DNA of 64,000 nt from Acestrorhynchus altus (Eukaryota > Chordata > Actinopteri > Characiformes > Acestrorhynchidae), in assembly GCA_034509495.1 (NCBI GenBank), contig CM067502.1, positions 50,533,598-50,597,597 on the forward strand, read 5' to 3'. Below are positions 21,521 through 33,388 of this stretch, one piece after another. Position numbers and translations under genes: made by a program. Under the pieces are notes generated by a model, which ran no database searches, had not been told where the DNA came from, and saw only the letters and a list, made by a program, of their open reading frames with translations. Position 1 is the stretch's first letter. The number at the start of each line of letters is the position of its first letter.

Positions 21521-23336
21521 ATGTCGGACGATGAGAAGCTGCCCTCCGGCTGGGAGAAGCGGATGAGCCGGAGTTCAGGTATCCTCAGCCCGCACTGAGC
21601 CGCACTGCGCTCCGCGGCTGCGCCCGGAAACAGGCCGCGCGGTTAGCTCCGTTAGCTTAGCCACCGCAGGACTCTCTCATTTACTGAATCATATCACTCC
21701 AGATATCACTCTCCCATTCTGACTTGCACTCCAGATATCACTCTCCCATTCCCACCCTATATATCACTCTGTTACTCTAAATATTATCATTCTACTGCCC
21801 TAAACATCACTCTTACTCTGCAATAACACGATCTTGATCTAAATATCACTCTCTTACTCTACATATCACCCTACATATCACTTTATTACTCTACATATCA
21901 CGATCCCTCTTTCACTATATCACTCTAACTCTAAATATCACTCTATTGATGTAAATATCACTCTTACTCTACAGGCCATATATCTCTATATCACTCTAAA
22001 TATCACTGTATCCTACAGTTACTGCAGGCTGTTATTTAAGGCTGTTACTCTGTAAATATTGTCTCTGCTGGGTGCACACACCACTGTATCCTCCAGAACC
22101 TCCTCTGGAGCTGGACGTTGGTGTTTTTTGAGTGTATTTGTATATTTAATGAGCATAAATCCATCAGTAAAGGTCTTCTCTGCTGGAGTAAAGGCTGATT
22201 AATGTTCCCCCACAGGAAAAGGGCTTGTATACACCTCCCAGTGCTGCAGACTGGAGCTAAACTGGTGCTGTGCTGTGGCTGTCTGCAATCAAATCCTTCT
22301 TTAACATCTACTATAAAGCCTTGATAAATGGGAACCCATTAAATCAGGAGACCAGCAGGATGTGTCCACATACTTTTGGACACTCATTTTATTCCTCCCA
22401 GTGCAGTAAACTGGAGCTGAACTGGGCCAGTGTGTTTTTTTTCTGGTTCTGGTTCTGGTTCTTTTGGAGAGATGATGATGGATGTAGCTCCAGAATCTCT
22501 GAGATGAGCTGAAGAGGCAGAACTCATCATCCAACTTGATCTACGTGGCCTCACTGGTGCTGTGGCTGACTGCAATCAAATCCTCTGTTTAACATCTGTC
22601 ATAAAGCCTTAACAAATGGGAGCCCATGAAATCAGAAGACCTGCTGCAGACGCCCACATGCTCTTGGACACTCGTTGTTTTGGACGTCATCCATTTTGCA
22701 CATTTAAAGGTGTGTTAAATCTTTACCAGTGACCTGCAGAAGTTCGGGCACCTCTGGTCAGTGCTTAGTCACGTCCAGGATTTGAGTTCAGAGGATTTTC
22801 ACTCCTTTCTGCAGAAGGTTCTAGTTCCTTGGGGATCTGTGAGGGCCTTCAGCTTGCTCTTCTTGAAGTAGTCCATTTTGTGGGGGGTCATTGAATCCAT
22901 TCTATCTTCTACCAGTGAAACGTTCCCCTACCACTGGCTGCCACACAAACCCAAACTGAGATCCATCCATCCCCATGCTTCACAGTTGGGGAGGTGTTCT
23001 TTACATGAAAATGTTGCACTCTCGAGTGAGACTGCAGGAAACGTGGCGTTTGTGCAGCTCTTACAGGCAGAGGATCAGTATCTCTGAAAGCTTTCTTGGT
23101 CCTCCAGGCCACAACTTGACCTCCACTGTTCCTGTTAACTGTTAAAGATGGTTTCATCATGTCTTTTGGAAATCGGTTTATTTTCCAGTCTCGTAACTGT
23201 TCAGACGTTTGGTGCCCAAACCTTTGTGTGCCACAAGTTTTTCCTTGATTAATCATCAGTTAATAATCATTAGATTGATTGATTACCGAAATCAGTCCTG
23301 ACTGCCCTTATATCACCCACATATTTCATTAATAAC

Positions 23337-23373
<37 letters not shown>

Positions 23374-24190
23374 TATAGAGTTTCAAACACCCAGTATTGA
23401 TTTTTAAATGAATCATTTGAATGTAAAGTCGTGTGGTATTTAAACTTCGGCCACTAGATGGTAGTGTTTACTGTTTTCAGATCCCGCTGCTCTTATTGGA
23501 TAAAGACCTTTTATGCACATGACGGTGTTATGCTCTCACTCTCTCAAACATGCTCTCCTTCTCTCTCACACTCTTACACTCCTTCACACACTCACATTTT
23601 ATCTCACCCTCTTAGTCTCTCACACACACTCTCACATGCTCACTTTCTTTCGCACTCTCTCGATTCAGAAACGGTGGTGCCAACGCACACAGATATGAAA
23701 GTTTGAACATTTTGTTAAATAATAATGATAATCATAATAATGATGATAATAATGATGATGATAATAATGATGATAATAATAATAATAATAATGATAATAA
23801 TTATTATAACAATAATGTTGATGATAATAATGATAATGATGATAATTATAATAACAATAATGATGATAATGATGATCATTATAATAACAATAATGATGAT
23901 AATAATGATAATTATAATAACAATAATGATGATGATGATGAAAATGATGATAATAATAATGATAATGATAATAGGAATGACTAATAATAGTTAAAATAAT
24001 AATGGAATATGACAATAAATAGAATTAGAGTATTGATGGTTAAATAAGTAACATTATAAAACTCAGTATAATAAACTATTTAGTATTTACAGTATTAATT
24101 ACAGTAATACAGTATATAAGGGTGTAGGTGGAGCGTATGTGATGAGTGTTACTCACTATCCTCTGTCTCTCTGTGTCTCTCTGTCTTTTT

Positions 24191-24221
<31 letters not shown>

Positions 24222-24978
24222 AGGTAGGGTTTACTACTTCAACCACATCACCAACGCCAGTCAGTGGGAGCGGCCGACGGCTGGAGGTGATGGTGCCGGT
24301 GCCGTGGACAAGGTGCGCTGCTCTCACCTGCTGGTCAAACACAACCAGTCGCGCAGACCGTCGTCCTGGAGAGAGGAGAACATCACCCGCAGCAAAGAGG
24401 AGGCTCTGCAGCTCATACAGAGTAAGACTGACTGGGTAATGGGTTACAGGACTGACCTCGCTTCCCCTTAACTGTAGATACGGTCACTCAGCCGAGGCGT
24501 CTTCAGTGAAGCTGACCGTTAGAGGCTCCCAGTTCTCCATCTCACCGAACACCTCAATGTAGTTGAGAGAACTGAGAACTGATAAAATGAAAGAGACTGT
24601 TAGCGGTTGGTGTTTGTTGGGTGTCTGAGTCTCGTAGATACAAGTGAAAATGCAGAATTGGCCACTATGCGCTGACCACACCCCCCGTTTCTGTATATTA
24701 GTCCATACATATTTATTCATGTAGTATTGTTGCTTTTGATTTCATACTGAAAGTAGAGGTGAAGGTTCTCCCATAGAACCCCTATACCTCCCTCCAGACA
24801 CCCTTCCATTCTCCTCAAGCCTCCTCTGATACAATAAAGATCTCATAGTGGTTTCTATGATGGAGAGATCTCCACACCCTGCTGCAGCAGAGCAGCTCCA
24901 AACCATGATGTGCCTTCTAAACCCTCTACTGATAAGTGTATTGCTTTTGCTATGTTTGTGTGTGGTCAGATCATAATG

Positions 24979-25031
<53 letters not shown>

Positions 25032-25866
25032 CTGTAGAGTATATAGAACAGATAAAGTCTGGTGAGGAGGATTTTGAGACGTTGGCGTCTCGGTTCAGTG
25101 ACTGCAGCTCAGCGAGGAACGGAGGAGACCTTGGCCTGTTCGGCAGAGGTGAGACCTACATCGTCTCCGAGACGGATAAGAAAGCAATTGTGCAGCTTAC
25201 AGTTGTGAGCAATCGTAGAAACACTTTAATTCACACTCTTTCAGGTTTGTTTTTGTTTGTTTTTTATTTTGTCACATCACATATAAACCCTGTGTCCACT
25301 CACTGTCCACTCTATCAGACACTCCTACCGAGTGTCTCCACCTTGTAGATGTAAAGTCAGAGACAGAAGCTTATCTGTTTCTGCACAGTTTGTGTTGGTC
25401 GTCCTCTAGTCCTTCATCAGTGCTCACAGGACGCTGCCCACAGGACGCTGTCAGCTGGACATTTCTGGTTGGTGGACTGTTCTCGGTCCAGCAGTGACAC
25501 TGAGGGGTTTAAACACTCCAGCAGCACTGCTGTGTCTGATCCACTCGTACCAGCTCAACACATACTAACACACCACCACCACGTCAGTGCGACTGCAGTG
25601 CTGAGAATGACCCACCACCCACATCATATCTGCTCTGTGGTGGTCCTGTGGGGTCCTGGTCATTGAAGATCAGGGTGGACGGAGGAGAGTAATGTGAAGG
25701 CTGATTGGTGTAATTATGGACTGAATATACTGAAGACGTGTGTTTGTCTGTTCCAGGTCAGATGCAGAAGCCGTTTGAGGAAGCCTCTTTCGCTTTGAAA
25801 ATCGGAGACATGAGTGGTCCAGTGTTCACAGACTCCGGCGTCCACATCATCCTCCGCACAGGATAA
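21521..25866 (+). CDS. pin1: pin1, phosphorylation-dependent peptidyl-prolyl cis/trans isomerase, complete
   Basis: Exons 21521-21578, 24224-24421, 25038-25148 and 25757-25866 join in frame (477 nt, 158 residues; mammalian PIN1 has 163). The N-terminal WW domain reads KLPSGWEKRMSRSSG then RVYYFNHITNASQWERP, with both tryptophans and the YY pair. A glycine/alanine-rich linker follows. The parvulin PPIase domain has CSHLLVKHNQSRRPSSWR (catalytic His and the Lys/Arg/Arg phosphate-binding loop), FSDCSSARNGGDLG (active-site Cys) and GPVFTDSGVHIILRTG at the end. Borders are GT/AG. PIN1 isomerises phospho-Ser/Thr-Pro bonds in the nucleus and cytoplasm. The last residue is Gly rather than Glu, and the linker is shorter than in mammals. 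ubl5 and pin1 are also close neighbours in mammals. Confidence 0.97.
22730..23260 (-). mobile_element. Tc1-like relic in pin1 intron 1
   Basis: The minus strand encodes NTSPTVKHGDGW and VCVAASGRGTFHW, degenerate versions of the Tc1-type core (TVKHGGGS...WGCxAASGTG). The plus strand carries ccatgcttcacagttggg, a phrase typical of these elements. No intact frame. Confidence 0.65.
23339..23985. repeat. (ATT)n and (AATAATGAT)n low-complexity tracts
   Basis: A pure trinucleotide ATT tract at 23339-23372 and a 260-bp AAT/GAT mixed array at about 23720-23985 in pin1 intron 1. Open frames of N/D on one strand and Y/H on the other are composition artefacts. Confidence 0.92.
24195..24222. repeat. (CT)n tract forming the pin1 exon 2 polypyrimidine tract
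   Basis: A CT run ending directly in the acceptor CAG of exon 24224-24421. Confidence 0.9.
24805..24910 (-). mobile_element. Tc1-like transposase scrap in pin1 intron 2
   Basis: Shares catagtggtttctatgatgg and neighbouring words with 4573-4690, where the minus strand encodes the SGDLSIIETTI segment of a Tc1-like transposase. Confidence 0.6.
24979..25030. repeat. (TG)n microsatellite before pin1 exon 3
   Basis: TG run ending 8 nt before exon 25038-25148, the same acceptor-adjacent arrangement seen in vav1. Confidence 0.93.
25292..25720 (+). mobile_element. family A interspersed element in pin1 intron 3
   Basis: Forward copy of the element described at 18719-19170. It runs from gtccactcactgtccactct through the ctagtccttcatcagtgctc block to atcatatctgctctgtggtg and gaagatcagggtggacggag. 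Confidence 0.8.
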
Positions 25867-25947
25867 TTCACCCCCCTTTCATCTTTCCATCCTTCAGTAC
25901 TCCCTTCCCTTCTTCTCCTTTCTCATATATGAAGTTCCCGGACTCTT

Positions 25948-25953
25948 AATAAA
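25948..25953 (+). terminator. pin1 polyadenylation signal
   Basis: AATAAA 82 nt after the pin1 stop codon. Confidence 0.65.
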
Positions 25954-25999
25954 GGCCTAGTTACACCCAGACATATCGTACATGCACAGCTTTTCCCGA

Positions 26000-26860
26000 A
26001 GTGCGTCTCCATGCTGTTGCCTGGCTGATAGACCGCGCCCCCTTTTTTATTCTAGTGCTCTGCATAGACCAATCAGCTGGGAGAGTTGCCTGTGCTCAGA
26101 GCTGGTTGGATGACGTCCTTTAAAAAGGACCTTTCAGTAAAGATGCATCGCATCATTACACGTTGCAAGTTCAGTGTTGGCAATAACATCTGCATCCACC
26201 TCATCCACCAGCTCCTTCCACAATCTCATGACATCATTCATCTGTATGAATTCATTCACCTTATTATTGCAACCTTGAGATGCTAAATAAAGACGTTACA
26301 GTAAACATGTCTAACGGCTCCGTTGTTTCTGACTGGCATATATTAATTCAGATGAATGTCCCAGAGCTGATTGGACATTTCAGATCTTCACCCATTTTAT
26401 ATGATGTCTTAAACCGATGATGTATCTGATTTGTTAGGATGCGACTCAAGTGGGATCAGATCGGAGTTTGTGCGTCTCTGCCTGAACCCATGCGCTTGGT
26501 GCTTTTGGTGATGGAATCCAAAGCCCCGAATGAAAAGTCAGGTCTCTCGGTGGCTCCAAATGACCATCTTGGAAACAGAAGGTCTGATTATCATTTCAGA
26601 ACCACTCATCACATGTTCACATGTATCGTAATAAAGCACATGGAGATGGTCAAATCCAATCTGAGTGAAAATTGGAATCGAGTCATGAAGCGTTTACTGA
26701 CCATATCTTTAATGTGACGTGTGTTGCTTTAACGGCGTTTGTGTGCAGAATTCCCACGTTCATACTGGACACTGGACTGTGGACATTTCTATAAAGCCTA
26801 AAAACACACACACATTGAGGCAAAATTTGCGATTTGAGACATGTATGTCCTATATGAACA
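26000..26860. other. pin1 3' flank, nothing recognised
   Basis: No exon with family resemblance. Short open frames (e.g. 26439-26717) lack domain motifs and good splice or start context. Some of it may be old repeat. Confidence 0.4.
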
Positions 26861-26864
26861 AAAG

Positions 26865-27207
26865 TATCGGGACACCTGCTCGTTCACTGTTTCTTCTGAA
26901 ATCAAGGGCATTAAAAAGACGTTCTCCTGCTTCTGTTGGAGTAACTGTCTCTACTGTCCAGAGAACACTGTCTACTAGATTCTGGAGCATTGCTGTGAGG
27001 ATGTGATTGCATTCAGCAAATAAAGAGTTAGTGAGGTCAGCATGTTGGAAGATCACCCTCTCATCCCAAAAGTACTGGATGGACCTCCACCATTATACCC
27101 CTCCAGTAGCAGTCCTTCTCTCCAGGGTCTCGTCCAGCTATGTGTGCATTGGCACATATGTGCAGTTTGAAGGGGAGTCCACAGACGTTTGGACACACAG
27201 TGTATAA
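26865..27207 (+). mobile_element. family B interspersed element
   Basis: Starts with acaaaagtatcgggacacct, passes ttcttctgaaatcaagggca, tggagcattgctgtgaggat and attgcattcagcaaataaag, and ends near acagacgtttggacacacag. It is a fairly complete member of the family seen at nine places in the window. Confidence 0.8.
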
Positions 27208-27209
27208 CT

Positions 27210-27830
27210 GCATGTATATATTTGGTGTGAGAAGATGTACTAATGCTGATATGTCTTCATTTCTGCGGAATCCAGGCTCTGCTATGATGGTAAATCATAT
27301 TTCTTCATAATAAGTATCTGTTAACGGTTCTGACAGTTTCAGTAACTCACTTCTTACCCGTCTCTTCTAAACATTATCCAGCTGCTGCTGTTCCTAGTGC
27401 TCCACTCGCTGGTCCAGTCAGCCCCTTTCACCCACATTTATTAACTTAAAATATCTAAAATCAGAACATCAGCTGTAGATGATTAGAGCATGGTTGGAGA
27501 GGACTTTGGAGGAGCCTGTCTTTCTTAGACCTCAGACATTAGTTTCAATGGTGTATGAAGAAGGAACATGCTTGAAGCCCCTTCTCCTCTCAGTCCAACG
27601 TTCCATATAAAGGGGAGAAACTATATGCCGTGCAGTCTGTTTTCTAAACCTCAGCTTCCTTATAATGTAATCAGCATTCGGTGTCTAGAACAACGTGGGT
27701 GGGTCAGTCCAGAACAAAGTGCACTGATTGTGTGCCCTTTGCACTCCACTGAAGTGGGCGAAAACATGCTGGAATTAACCCGAATTATGACATTTGTTTG
27801 GATAAATGTATTGTGTGCCAGCGTGGTTTC
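27210..27830. other. intergenic, nothing recognised
   Basis: No coding signature, tandem repeat or mobile-element motif recognised between family B and family E copies. Confidence 0.4.
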
Positions 27831-27834
27831 ATTC

Positions 27835-28560
27835 AGCAAAGCAGTTACAGGCTGTTTTCTAGGCTTCGTATCTCAGGATCAGAGTAACATACAGACATGA
27901 CGCTCAACCTGCATACAGACTGACTGATCAGAGAGAGGGGGCGGGGCTGATGCTCAACCTGCATACAGACTGACTGATCAGAGAGAGGGGGCGGGGCTGA
28001 TGCTCAACCTGCATACAGACTCTGACTGATCAGAGAGAGGGGGCGGGGCTGATGATCAACCTGCATACAGACTCTGACTGATCAGAGAGAGGGGGCGGGG
28101 CTGATGCTCAACCTGCATACAGACTCTGACTGATCAGAGAGAAGGGGCGGGGCTGATGATCAACCTGCATACAGACTCTGACTAATGAGAGAGAGGGGGC
28201 GGGGCTGATGACATTATAGAGGAAAATGGGAAGGAAGGGGCTGTTTGCTCTCTTTCTTTGGTCACACAGTGTTCAAATAAAAGTCCACTGAAGGGATAAT
28301 TCTGATACATACATGAATAATTTATAAATGTAATAAATAATCTAATCATTACGAATATCTCATTAAAGTTCTTGTATTTTCAGATCAAAAACACTCTGGA
28401 TGATCATTTTCAAACATTTCAAACAAACATTTTTCCTTTTAAGCAAAGAAACACAAAACGATTCATATAAAAATCTAAAAATATCTAATTGTGGTGTGTG
28501 ACTGTCTCCTATAAATACTAATATTCTGGAGAATAAAAGCTCGTTAAACTATGAAAACCT
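27835..28560 (-). mobile_element. family E interspersed element with internal GC-box minisatellite (- strand)
   Basis: Begins with ctgttttctaggcttcgtat and carries six tandem copies (about 27895-28215) of a 50-53 bp unit containing gagagagggggcggggctga. It continues with tttgctctctttctttggtc, ttcaaataaaagtccactga and aacactctggatgatcattt. The same landmarks occur in reverse order and orientation at 34330-34975, 39480-40050, 43290-43925 and 60200-61835. Class unknown. Confidence 0.75.
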
Positions 28561-28791
28561 CCCACAAAACTGGCCTAGATTTCTGAAGTTCCAGTAAAAG
28601 GAGGATTCACTTCACGTGTTGTTCTGGGAAACGGCAATTCCCAGATGGAAAACTGTTATCCGGTAAGTCTGACGAGACGTAACTGCTGTGTTTACCAAGC
28701 TTCACAGGCAGACCGGAGGACAAAGTACAGTGATATGCTCAGAGTCACAGTGCCGTTAATATCAGTACGGAAAGACTACGACTATATTAAC

Positions 28792-29145
28792 CAGACAAAA
28801 GTATTGGGACACTGTTTCTTTTAAAGTCAAAGGTATTTAAGAGTTGTTCCTGGTTGTGTTGGGAGTAACTGTATCAAGTACATTCTGGAACACTGCTGTG
28901 AGGATTTGATTGCATTCACAGTTCCACAGCTCCACAGTTCAAAGGCCACCTGCCATTAGACACGGTGCCAATAGGTTCATGTTTGTTTCTCTGCTCCAGA
29001 GAGTCCTATTCTATTGGCAGTACTTCTCTACAGGGACTAGTCCAGCTGTGTGTGCATTTGCACATCTGTCTCAGCAATGGGTGCAGCTAAAAGTAGCTGG
29101 TTGCATTCATTAGAAAGGGTGTGCACAAATCTTTGGACACCGTGT
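28792..29145 (+). mobile_element. family B interspersed element
   Basis: Contains gacaaaagtattgggacact, aacactgctgtgaggatttg, tctgctccagagagtcctat, gggactagtccagctgtgtg and aatctttggacaccgtgtac in the family order. Confidence 0.8.
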
Positions 29146-29296
29146 ACATGACAGTCTCAGGTTGTGCTGAAACATGAGTCTTCTCACTGATTGGTCACAA
29201 GGTACTGTTGATGAGGCCATGAGCTTTGAGTCTCCAGGAGTTTCCAGAGTGAGATAAGGGTCAGAGCAGGGAGGACACAAGGTCATCTGGAGGGTT

Positions 29297-29342
29297 TATA
29301 AGGGAGGTGGTGTGCTGAGGATCCGACAGTTTGTGCCAGAAG
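29297..29342 (+). promoter_or_regulatory. core promoter and non-coding first exon of MFAP4-like copy 1
   Basis: TATAA at 29297-29301 (gggtttataaggg) lies about 40 nt before a consensus donor (ccagaag/gtgagt, exon end 29342). The next exon, opening after an acceptor near 29468, carries the ATG. Position and spacing are those of a TATA-driven leader exon. Confidence 0.55.
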
Positions 29343-29512
29343 GTGAGTTACGGTTTACCTTTTGAACAAGATCTGATTGTATTGGACCAGGTTTCAGCAC
29401 AATATCAAGAACATGTAGTCTGTCCCGAATTTGACTTTGATCTTTTTATTGTTCTGTCTTCATTTTAGGTTCAGAAGTCGAATGATTGAATACGTTACAG
29501 ACTGAGACTAAA

Positions 29513-32081
29513 ATGACAGTAAGATCATCGTGATTTTGAGGCTTTTCAAGTTGCATTGTCTTGGTTGCTGGAACATATCCACCACCTGCTAGATCAGTTC
29601 TTTGGGCAGCCTTGTCCTGGTGTTTAGGGAACCAGCCTTGTGACTTGAAGGTTGCCGGTTCGAATCCCTGACTGACTGAAGTGCCCTTGAGCAAGAAACT
29701 TGCTCCCCAGCTTCTCCTCAGGCACCATGGATAGGGCTGCCCACCACTCCGGACACATGTGCTCACTGCCCCCTAGTGTGTGGTTTCAAACTTTGCATCT
29801 CAGTGACATAAAGTCGTTGTACTGCTCCTTTAATTTCAATGTTTTTGCCATATGATTTGTGTTAGTGTGTGTTGGGCTGGTGTGAGTGTGTCCACTCACT
29901 GCACCATAATAGCTGCTCTGTGGTGGTTCTGTCGGATATAAACATATGGACAGTTGCTCCTCGTTGTGACTGTATTGAGAGATCATTTTCAAGCTCTTTC
30001 TCTCTCTGTCTCTCCATCCCTCCCTCCAAGGCTGTAGTGTTTCTGGGTCTAGTGCTTCCCCTGCTGGTGGGCAGTGTCTCTATTGCTCAGGACCAGCTTT
30101 CTGCAGACTGCGCTGACATCTATGACAATGGACACAGACTCAGTGGGCAGTACACTGTCTACCCTACAGGAGAAACAGCTCTACAGGTGTACTGTGACAT
30201 GGGCTGTCTGGGTTATAACACCCATGACGGACGGTGGACGGTATTAAACTTTAAACTATATATGTTTGTGTGGTTAAATCCCTACAATAACCAAAGAACT
30301 GCCCCTCGTTAGTGTGTTAAACACCCTGTTTACCCCTGCAGGTGATTCAGAGAAGGATGGACGGCACCATCAACTTCTACAGGCCATGGGAGCAGTATAA
30401 GAACGGCTTCGGGAGTGTGGATGGAGAGCACTGGCTGGGTGAGACTTTGAGTCACAGTCTGGGGGGTCCACTCACTGTCCACTCTATTAGACACTCCTAC
30501 CGAGTGTCTCCACCTTGTAGATGTAAAGTCAGAGACAGAAGCTCATCTGTTTCTGCACAGTTTGTGTTGGTCGTCCTCTAGTCCTTCATCAGTGCTCACA
30601 GGACGCTGCTCACAGGACGCTGCTCACAGGACACTGCTCACAGGACGCTGTCGGCTGGACGTTTCTGGTCGGTGGACTGTTCTTGGTCCAGCAGTGACAC
30701 TGAGGGGTTTAAACACTCCAGCAGCTCTGCTGTGTCTGATCCACTCGTACCAGCAACACACACTAACACACCACCACCATGTCAGTGTGACTGCAGTGCT
30801 GAGAATGACCCACCACCCACATAATATCTGCTCTGTGGGGTCCTGTGGGGTCCTGACCATTGGACACCCCATGCTCTCACCACCATGCTTAACAGTTGGT
30901 ACGGTGCTCTTGGGTTTGAATGTCTGTCGGTGACTCTTTTATGTGGCACTGAGAAGCTACCAGTTGTAGTCCATTATGATCATTAACGAGTTACAAAGTC
31001 CCTTTTTCTCAACCCTGGTCCTGTAGATCCCCTTCCCAGCACATTCCAGTGGTTTCTGTGCTGATCAGACCATCAACGATCCCTGTCACAGTTGTAAGGG
31101 GTGTGTTGAAGCAAGGAATTCGCTAAAACGTGCAGGGCAGTTGGTCTCCAGGACCAGGGTTGAGACACACTGCTCTAATGCATGGATGGATGTTTTAGAC
31201 TCTGTATGTGAGACCTTGTGCTAAATGTCACTAGGGCTGGAGACCCTGTACCAGCTCACACGGAAGAAGAAGTACGAGCTGAGAGTGGATCTGGAGGACT
31301 TTGAGGGTGGAATGGTTCATGCCAAGTATTCCTCTTTCTCTGTGGACTCAGAAGCCGAGGGCTACAGACTCCGTGTTAGTGGCTACGCTGATGGAGGAGC
31401 AGGTGAGGCAAAGATACAGAGAAAGAGAAAAACAATCATGTAATAATGGAGTAGGAGTAATAGAAGGAGGAGGAGGAGGAAGAGTATCAGGTGTAGCAGC
31501 AGTAGAAGGAGGAGGAGGAGGAGGAGGAGTATCAGCAGTAGCAGTAGTAGAAGCAGCAGTAGTAGGAGGAGGAGGAGGAGGAGGAGGGGTATCAGCAGTA
31601 GCAGTAGTAGAAGCAGCAGTAGTAGGAGGAGGAGGAGGAGGAGGAGGAGGGGTATCAGCAGTAGCAGTAGTAGTAGGAGGAGGAGGAGGAGGAGGAGTAG
31701 TTGTTAATATCAATAATGTTGCAAATCAGTGACTTTCATAATTTAGCAGCTTTATAAGGTATAAGAAGGTGATGAAGATAAGAAGGTGATGGAGATGATA
31801 ATGAACTTGTTCTGCTCGTTCTTGCAGGAGATGCTCTGATCCACCATAATGGACAGAAGTTCACCACGTTTGATAAAGATCAGGACAGTAGCAGCTCTGA
31901 CAACTGTGCTCTGGTGTATTTTGGAGCATTCTGGTACAACAACTGTCACCATGCCAACATCAACGGGCTGTACATGTGGGGGGCTCACAGCCGCTATGGG
32001 CACGGGGTCATATGGAACCAGTGGAAAGGATTCCACTACTCACTGAAATCTGTAACCATGAAGATCAGACCACTTTCCTGA
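29513..32081 (+). CDS. mfap4: MFAP4-like copy 1, secreted fibrinogen-domain protein
   Basis: Coding exons 29513-29518 (ATG ACA), 30031-30240, 30342-30438, 31235-31402 and 31828-32081 give 735 nt and 244 residues in one frame. A hydrophobic signal peptide (MTAVVFLGLVLPLLVGSVS) is followed by the fibrinogen-related domain: DCADIYDNGHRLSGQYTVYP, VIQRRMDGTINFYRPWEQY, GEHWLGLETLYQLTRKKKYE, the calcium loop DKDQDSSSSDNCA and FWYNNCHHANINGLYMWG. There is no collagen region, as in MFAP4. MFAP4 proteins are secreted, oligomeric, calcium-dependent glycoproteins bound to extracellular matrix. In zebrafish, mfap4 marks macrophages. This copy is the most diverged of the intact ones (for example LSADCAD where others have LFPTDCSD) and stands first in the array. 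Confidence 0.9.
29610..29790 (+). mobile_element. tRNA-derived SINE in intron 1 of MFAP4-like copy 1
   Basis: A B-box-like ggttcgaatccc at about 29658, a preceding A-box-like tggtgtttagggaaccagcc, and a SINE-type body (cccttgagcaagaaacttgc, actgccccctagtgtgtgg) mark a tRNA-derived SINE. It does not fold into an intact tRNA, and no anticodon can be assigned. Confidence 0.7.
30468..30870 (+). mobile_element. family A interspersed element in intron 3 of MFAP4-like copy 1
   Basis: Forward copy, closely matching 25292-25720. It has a short local triplication of the ctcacaggacgctg words at about 30595-30650. Confidence 0.8.
31468..31700. repeat. (GGA)n-rich array in intron 4 of MFAP4-like copy 1
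   Basis: GGA runs alternate with gtatcagcagtagcagtagt-type spacers in a second-order repeat of about 60 bp. Polyglycine and polyproline frames here are artefacts. Confidence 0.92.
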
Positions 32082-32275
32082 CCTGTATCAGGGCCTGTTT
32101 CTGTAGGCCAGGAAACTGAACCAGCCTGGTCATTTTAAATGACCTGTGGTAACGCTGGTAGCGTAGGGTTTCATCAGCTCCAACCAGCTTTATCCTTCTA
32201 TAATTTTCTTTTGTAAATGGAAGTTTGTATAGAATGTGTAGAATCTGAACAACCTCTCTGACAAACTATTGAAAG

Positions 32276-32281
32276 AATAAA
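32276..32281 (+). terminator. polyadenylation signal of MFAP4-like copy 1
   Basis: AATAAA about 195 nt after the stop codon. Confidence 0.5.
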
Positions 32282-32344
32282 AAATATATATTTATAATTA
32301 AAGTAGTTTTGTGGAAATTTTCTACCTGAAGTTCACACCTGAAG

Positions 32345-32725
32345 TGAAGGCTGTTTTCTAGGCTTCACATCTCAGGATCGGAGTAACCTACAGACATGAT
32401 ACACATCACAACACACTACAGACTGACTCTATCTAACCATTGTCTCATCTCAGTGCGATGAATTATCAGTAATTCACCTCAGAAAACAGATCAAATTCAG
32501 TGTGTCCACCTGAAACAACTTGAATTAAATCCCAGTTTAAGTCCCAAAGGAGCTTCCAGTGCATGTTTACTGCTCTGTCCACGTGAACATGATCAACCTG
32601 CATACAGACTCTGACTGATCAGAGAGAGGGGGCGGGGCTGATGATCAACCTGCATACAGACTCTGACTGATCAGAGAGAGGGGGCGGAGCTGATGATCAA
32701 CCTGCATACAGACTCTGACTGATCA
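32345..32725 (-). mobile_element. family E element, truncated, with about 2.5 minisatellite units
   Basis: Starts with gttttctaggcttcacatct, includes cagtgcatgtttactgctct and ctgtccacgtgaacatgatc, then minisatellite units to about 32725, where family A sequence begins. The family A copy appears to have interrupted or replaced the rest. Confidence 0.7.
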
Positions 32726-33145
32726 GAGACAGAATCTCGTCTGTTTCTGCAGTTTGTGTTGATCGTCCTCTAGTCCTTCATCAGTGCTCACAGGACACTG
32801 ACCACAGGATGCTTTCAGCTGGATGTCTCTGGTTGGTGGACTGTTCTCAGTACTGATCAACTCATACCAGCACAACACACACTAACACCACCACCATGTC
32901 AGTGTGACTGCAGTGCTGAGAATGACCCACCACCCACATCATATCTGCTCTGTGGTGGTCCTGTGGGGTCCTGATCATTGAAGATCAGGGTGAAAGGAGG
33001 AGAATAAAGTCTGCAGAGAAACATATGAACTACAGTCTGAATTATAGAACCACAAAGAGCTCCTGTGTGATCAGAGGAGCTGATAGGATGGACGATGAGT
33101 GTAGAAAGAGGTGGTCATAATGTTATGGCTGATTGGTGTATATGT
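32725..33145 (+). mobile_element. family A element with preserved 3' terminus
   Basis: Forward copy with internal loss. It ends in ggtcataatgttatggctga, the reverse complement of the opposite end near 37899 (ataacattatgaccccc). The matching ends support a terminal-inverted-repeat, non-autonomous element. Confidence 0.75.
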
Positions 33146-33206
33146 GTTCACTTTTATTGTTGTAGTGTTTTATCGTTTACTGTCCAGGTTCATTTTGTCC
33201 CTCCAG

Positions 33207-33388
33207 GGCAGAGTGGTTCTGGTTCTACTGCCCCCTTTACTGGGCGAAAGCATCCCAGAGTGTCTTTCCACCAGAGTGTTCAGACATCTACACTAATGAG
33301 CAAAAAGTGAGCAGGGTGTACACCATCTACCATCTACAGGTGACACATAGGCTGTGAGGGAAGCCAATCAGAGGATGGGAAGTGGACA
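33207..33388 (+). pseudogene. MFAP4-like copy 2, remnant of exon 2
   Basis: Sequence after a ccctccag acceptor resembles exon 2 of copies 3-7: the signal-peptide region, then the PPECSDIYTN equivalent, then VYTIY and a tail ending gatgggaagtggacag. The frame shifts within the first 60 nt, the middle is deleted after VYTIY, and no exon 3, 4 or 5 follows before the next gene's promoter at 34.2 kb. Downstream intron words (tctgacccggtcgttattga) match intron 2 of copy 6. It is a dead partial duplicate. Confidence 0.8.

Noticed and set aside
23665..24015. Poly-Asn/Asp and poly-Tyr/His frames
   Set aside because: They reflect a low-complexity AAT/GAT tract in pin1 intron 1.
25469..25666. Frames such as SSSDTEGFKHSSSTAVSDPLVP seen at four or more loci
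   Set aside because: They are translations of the family A interspersed element, not a gene family.
29640..29700. Possible tRNA gene from the ggttcgaatcc box
   Set aside because: No complete cloverleaf could be drawn, and the following sequence is a SINE body.
31301..31732. Glycine-rich (+) and proline-rich (-) frames
   Set aside because: They are a GGA repeat in an intron beginning inside exon 4 of copy 1.
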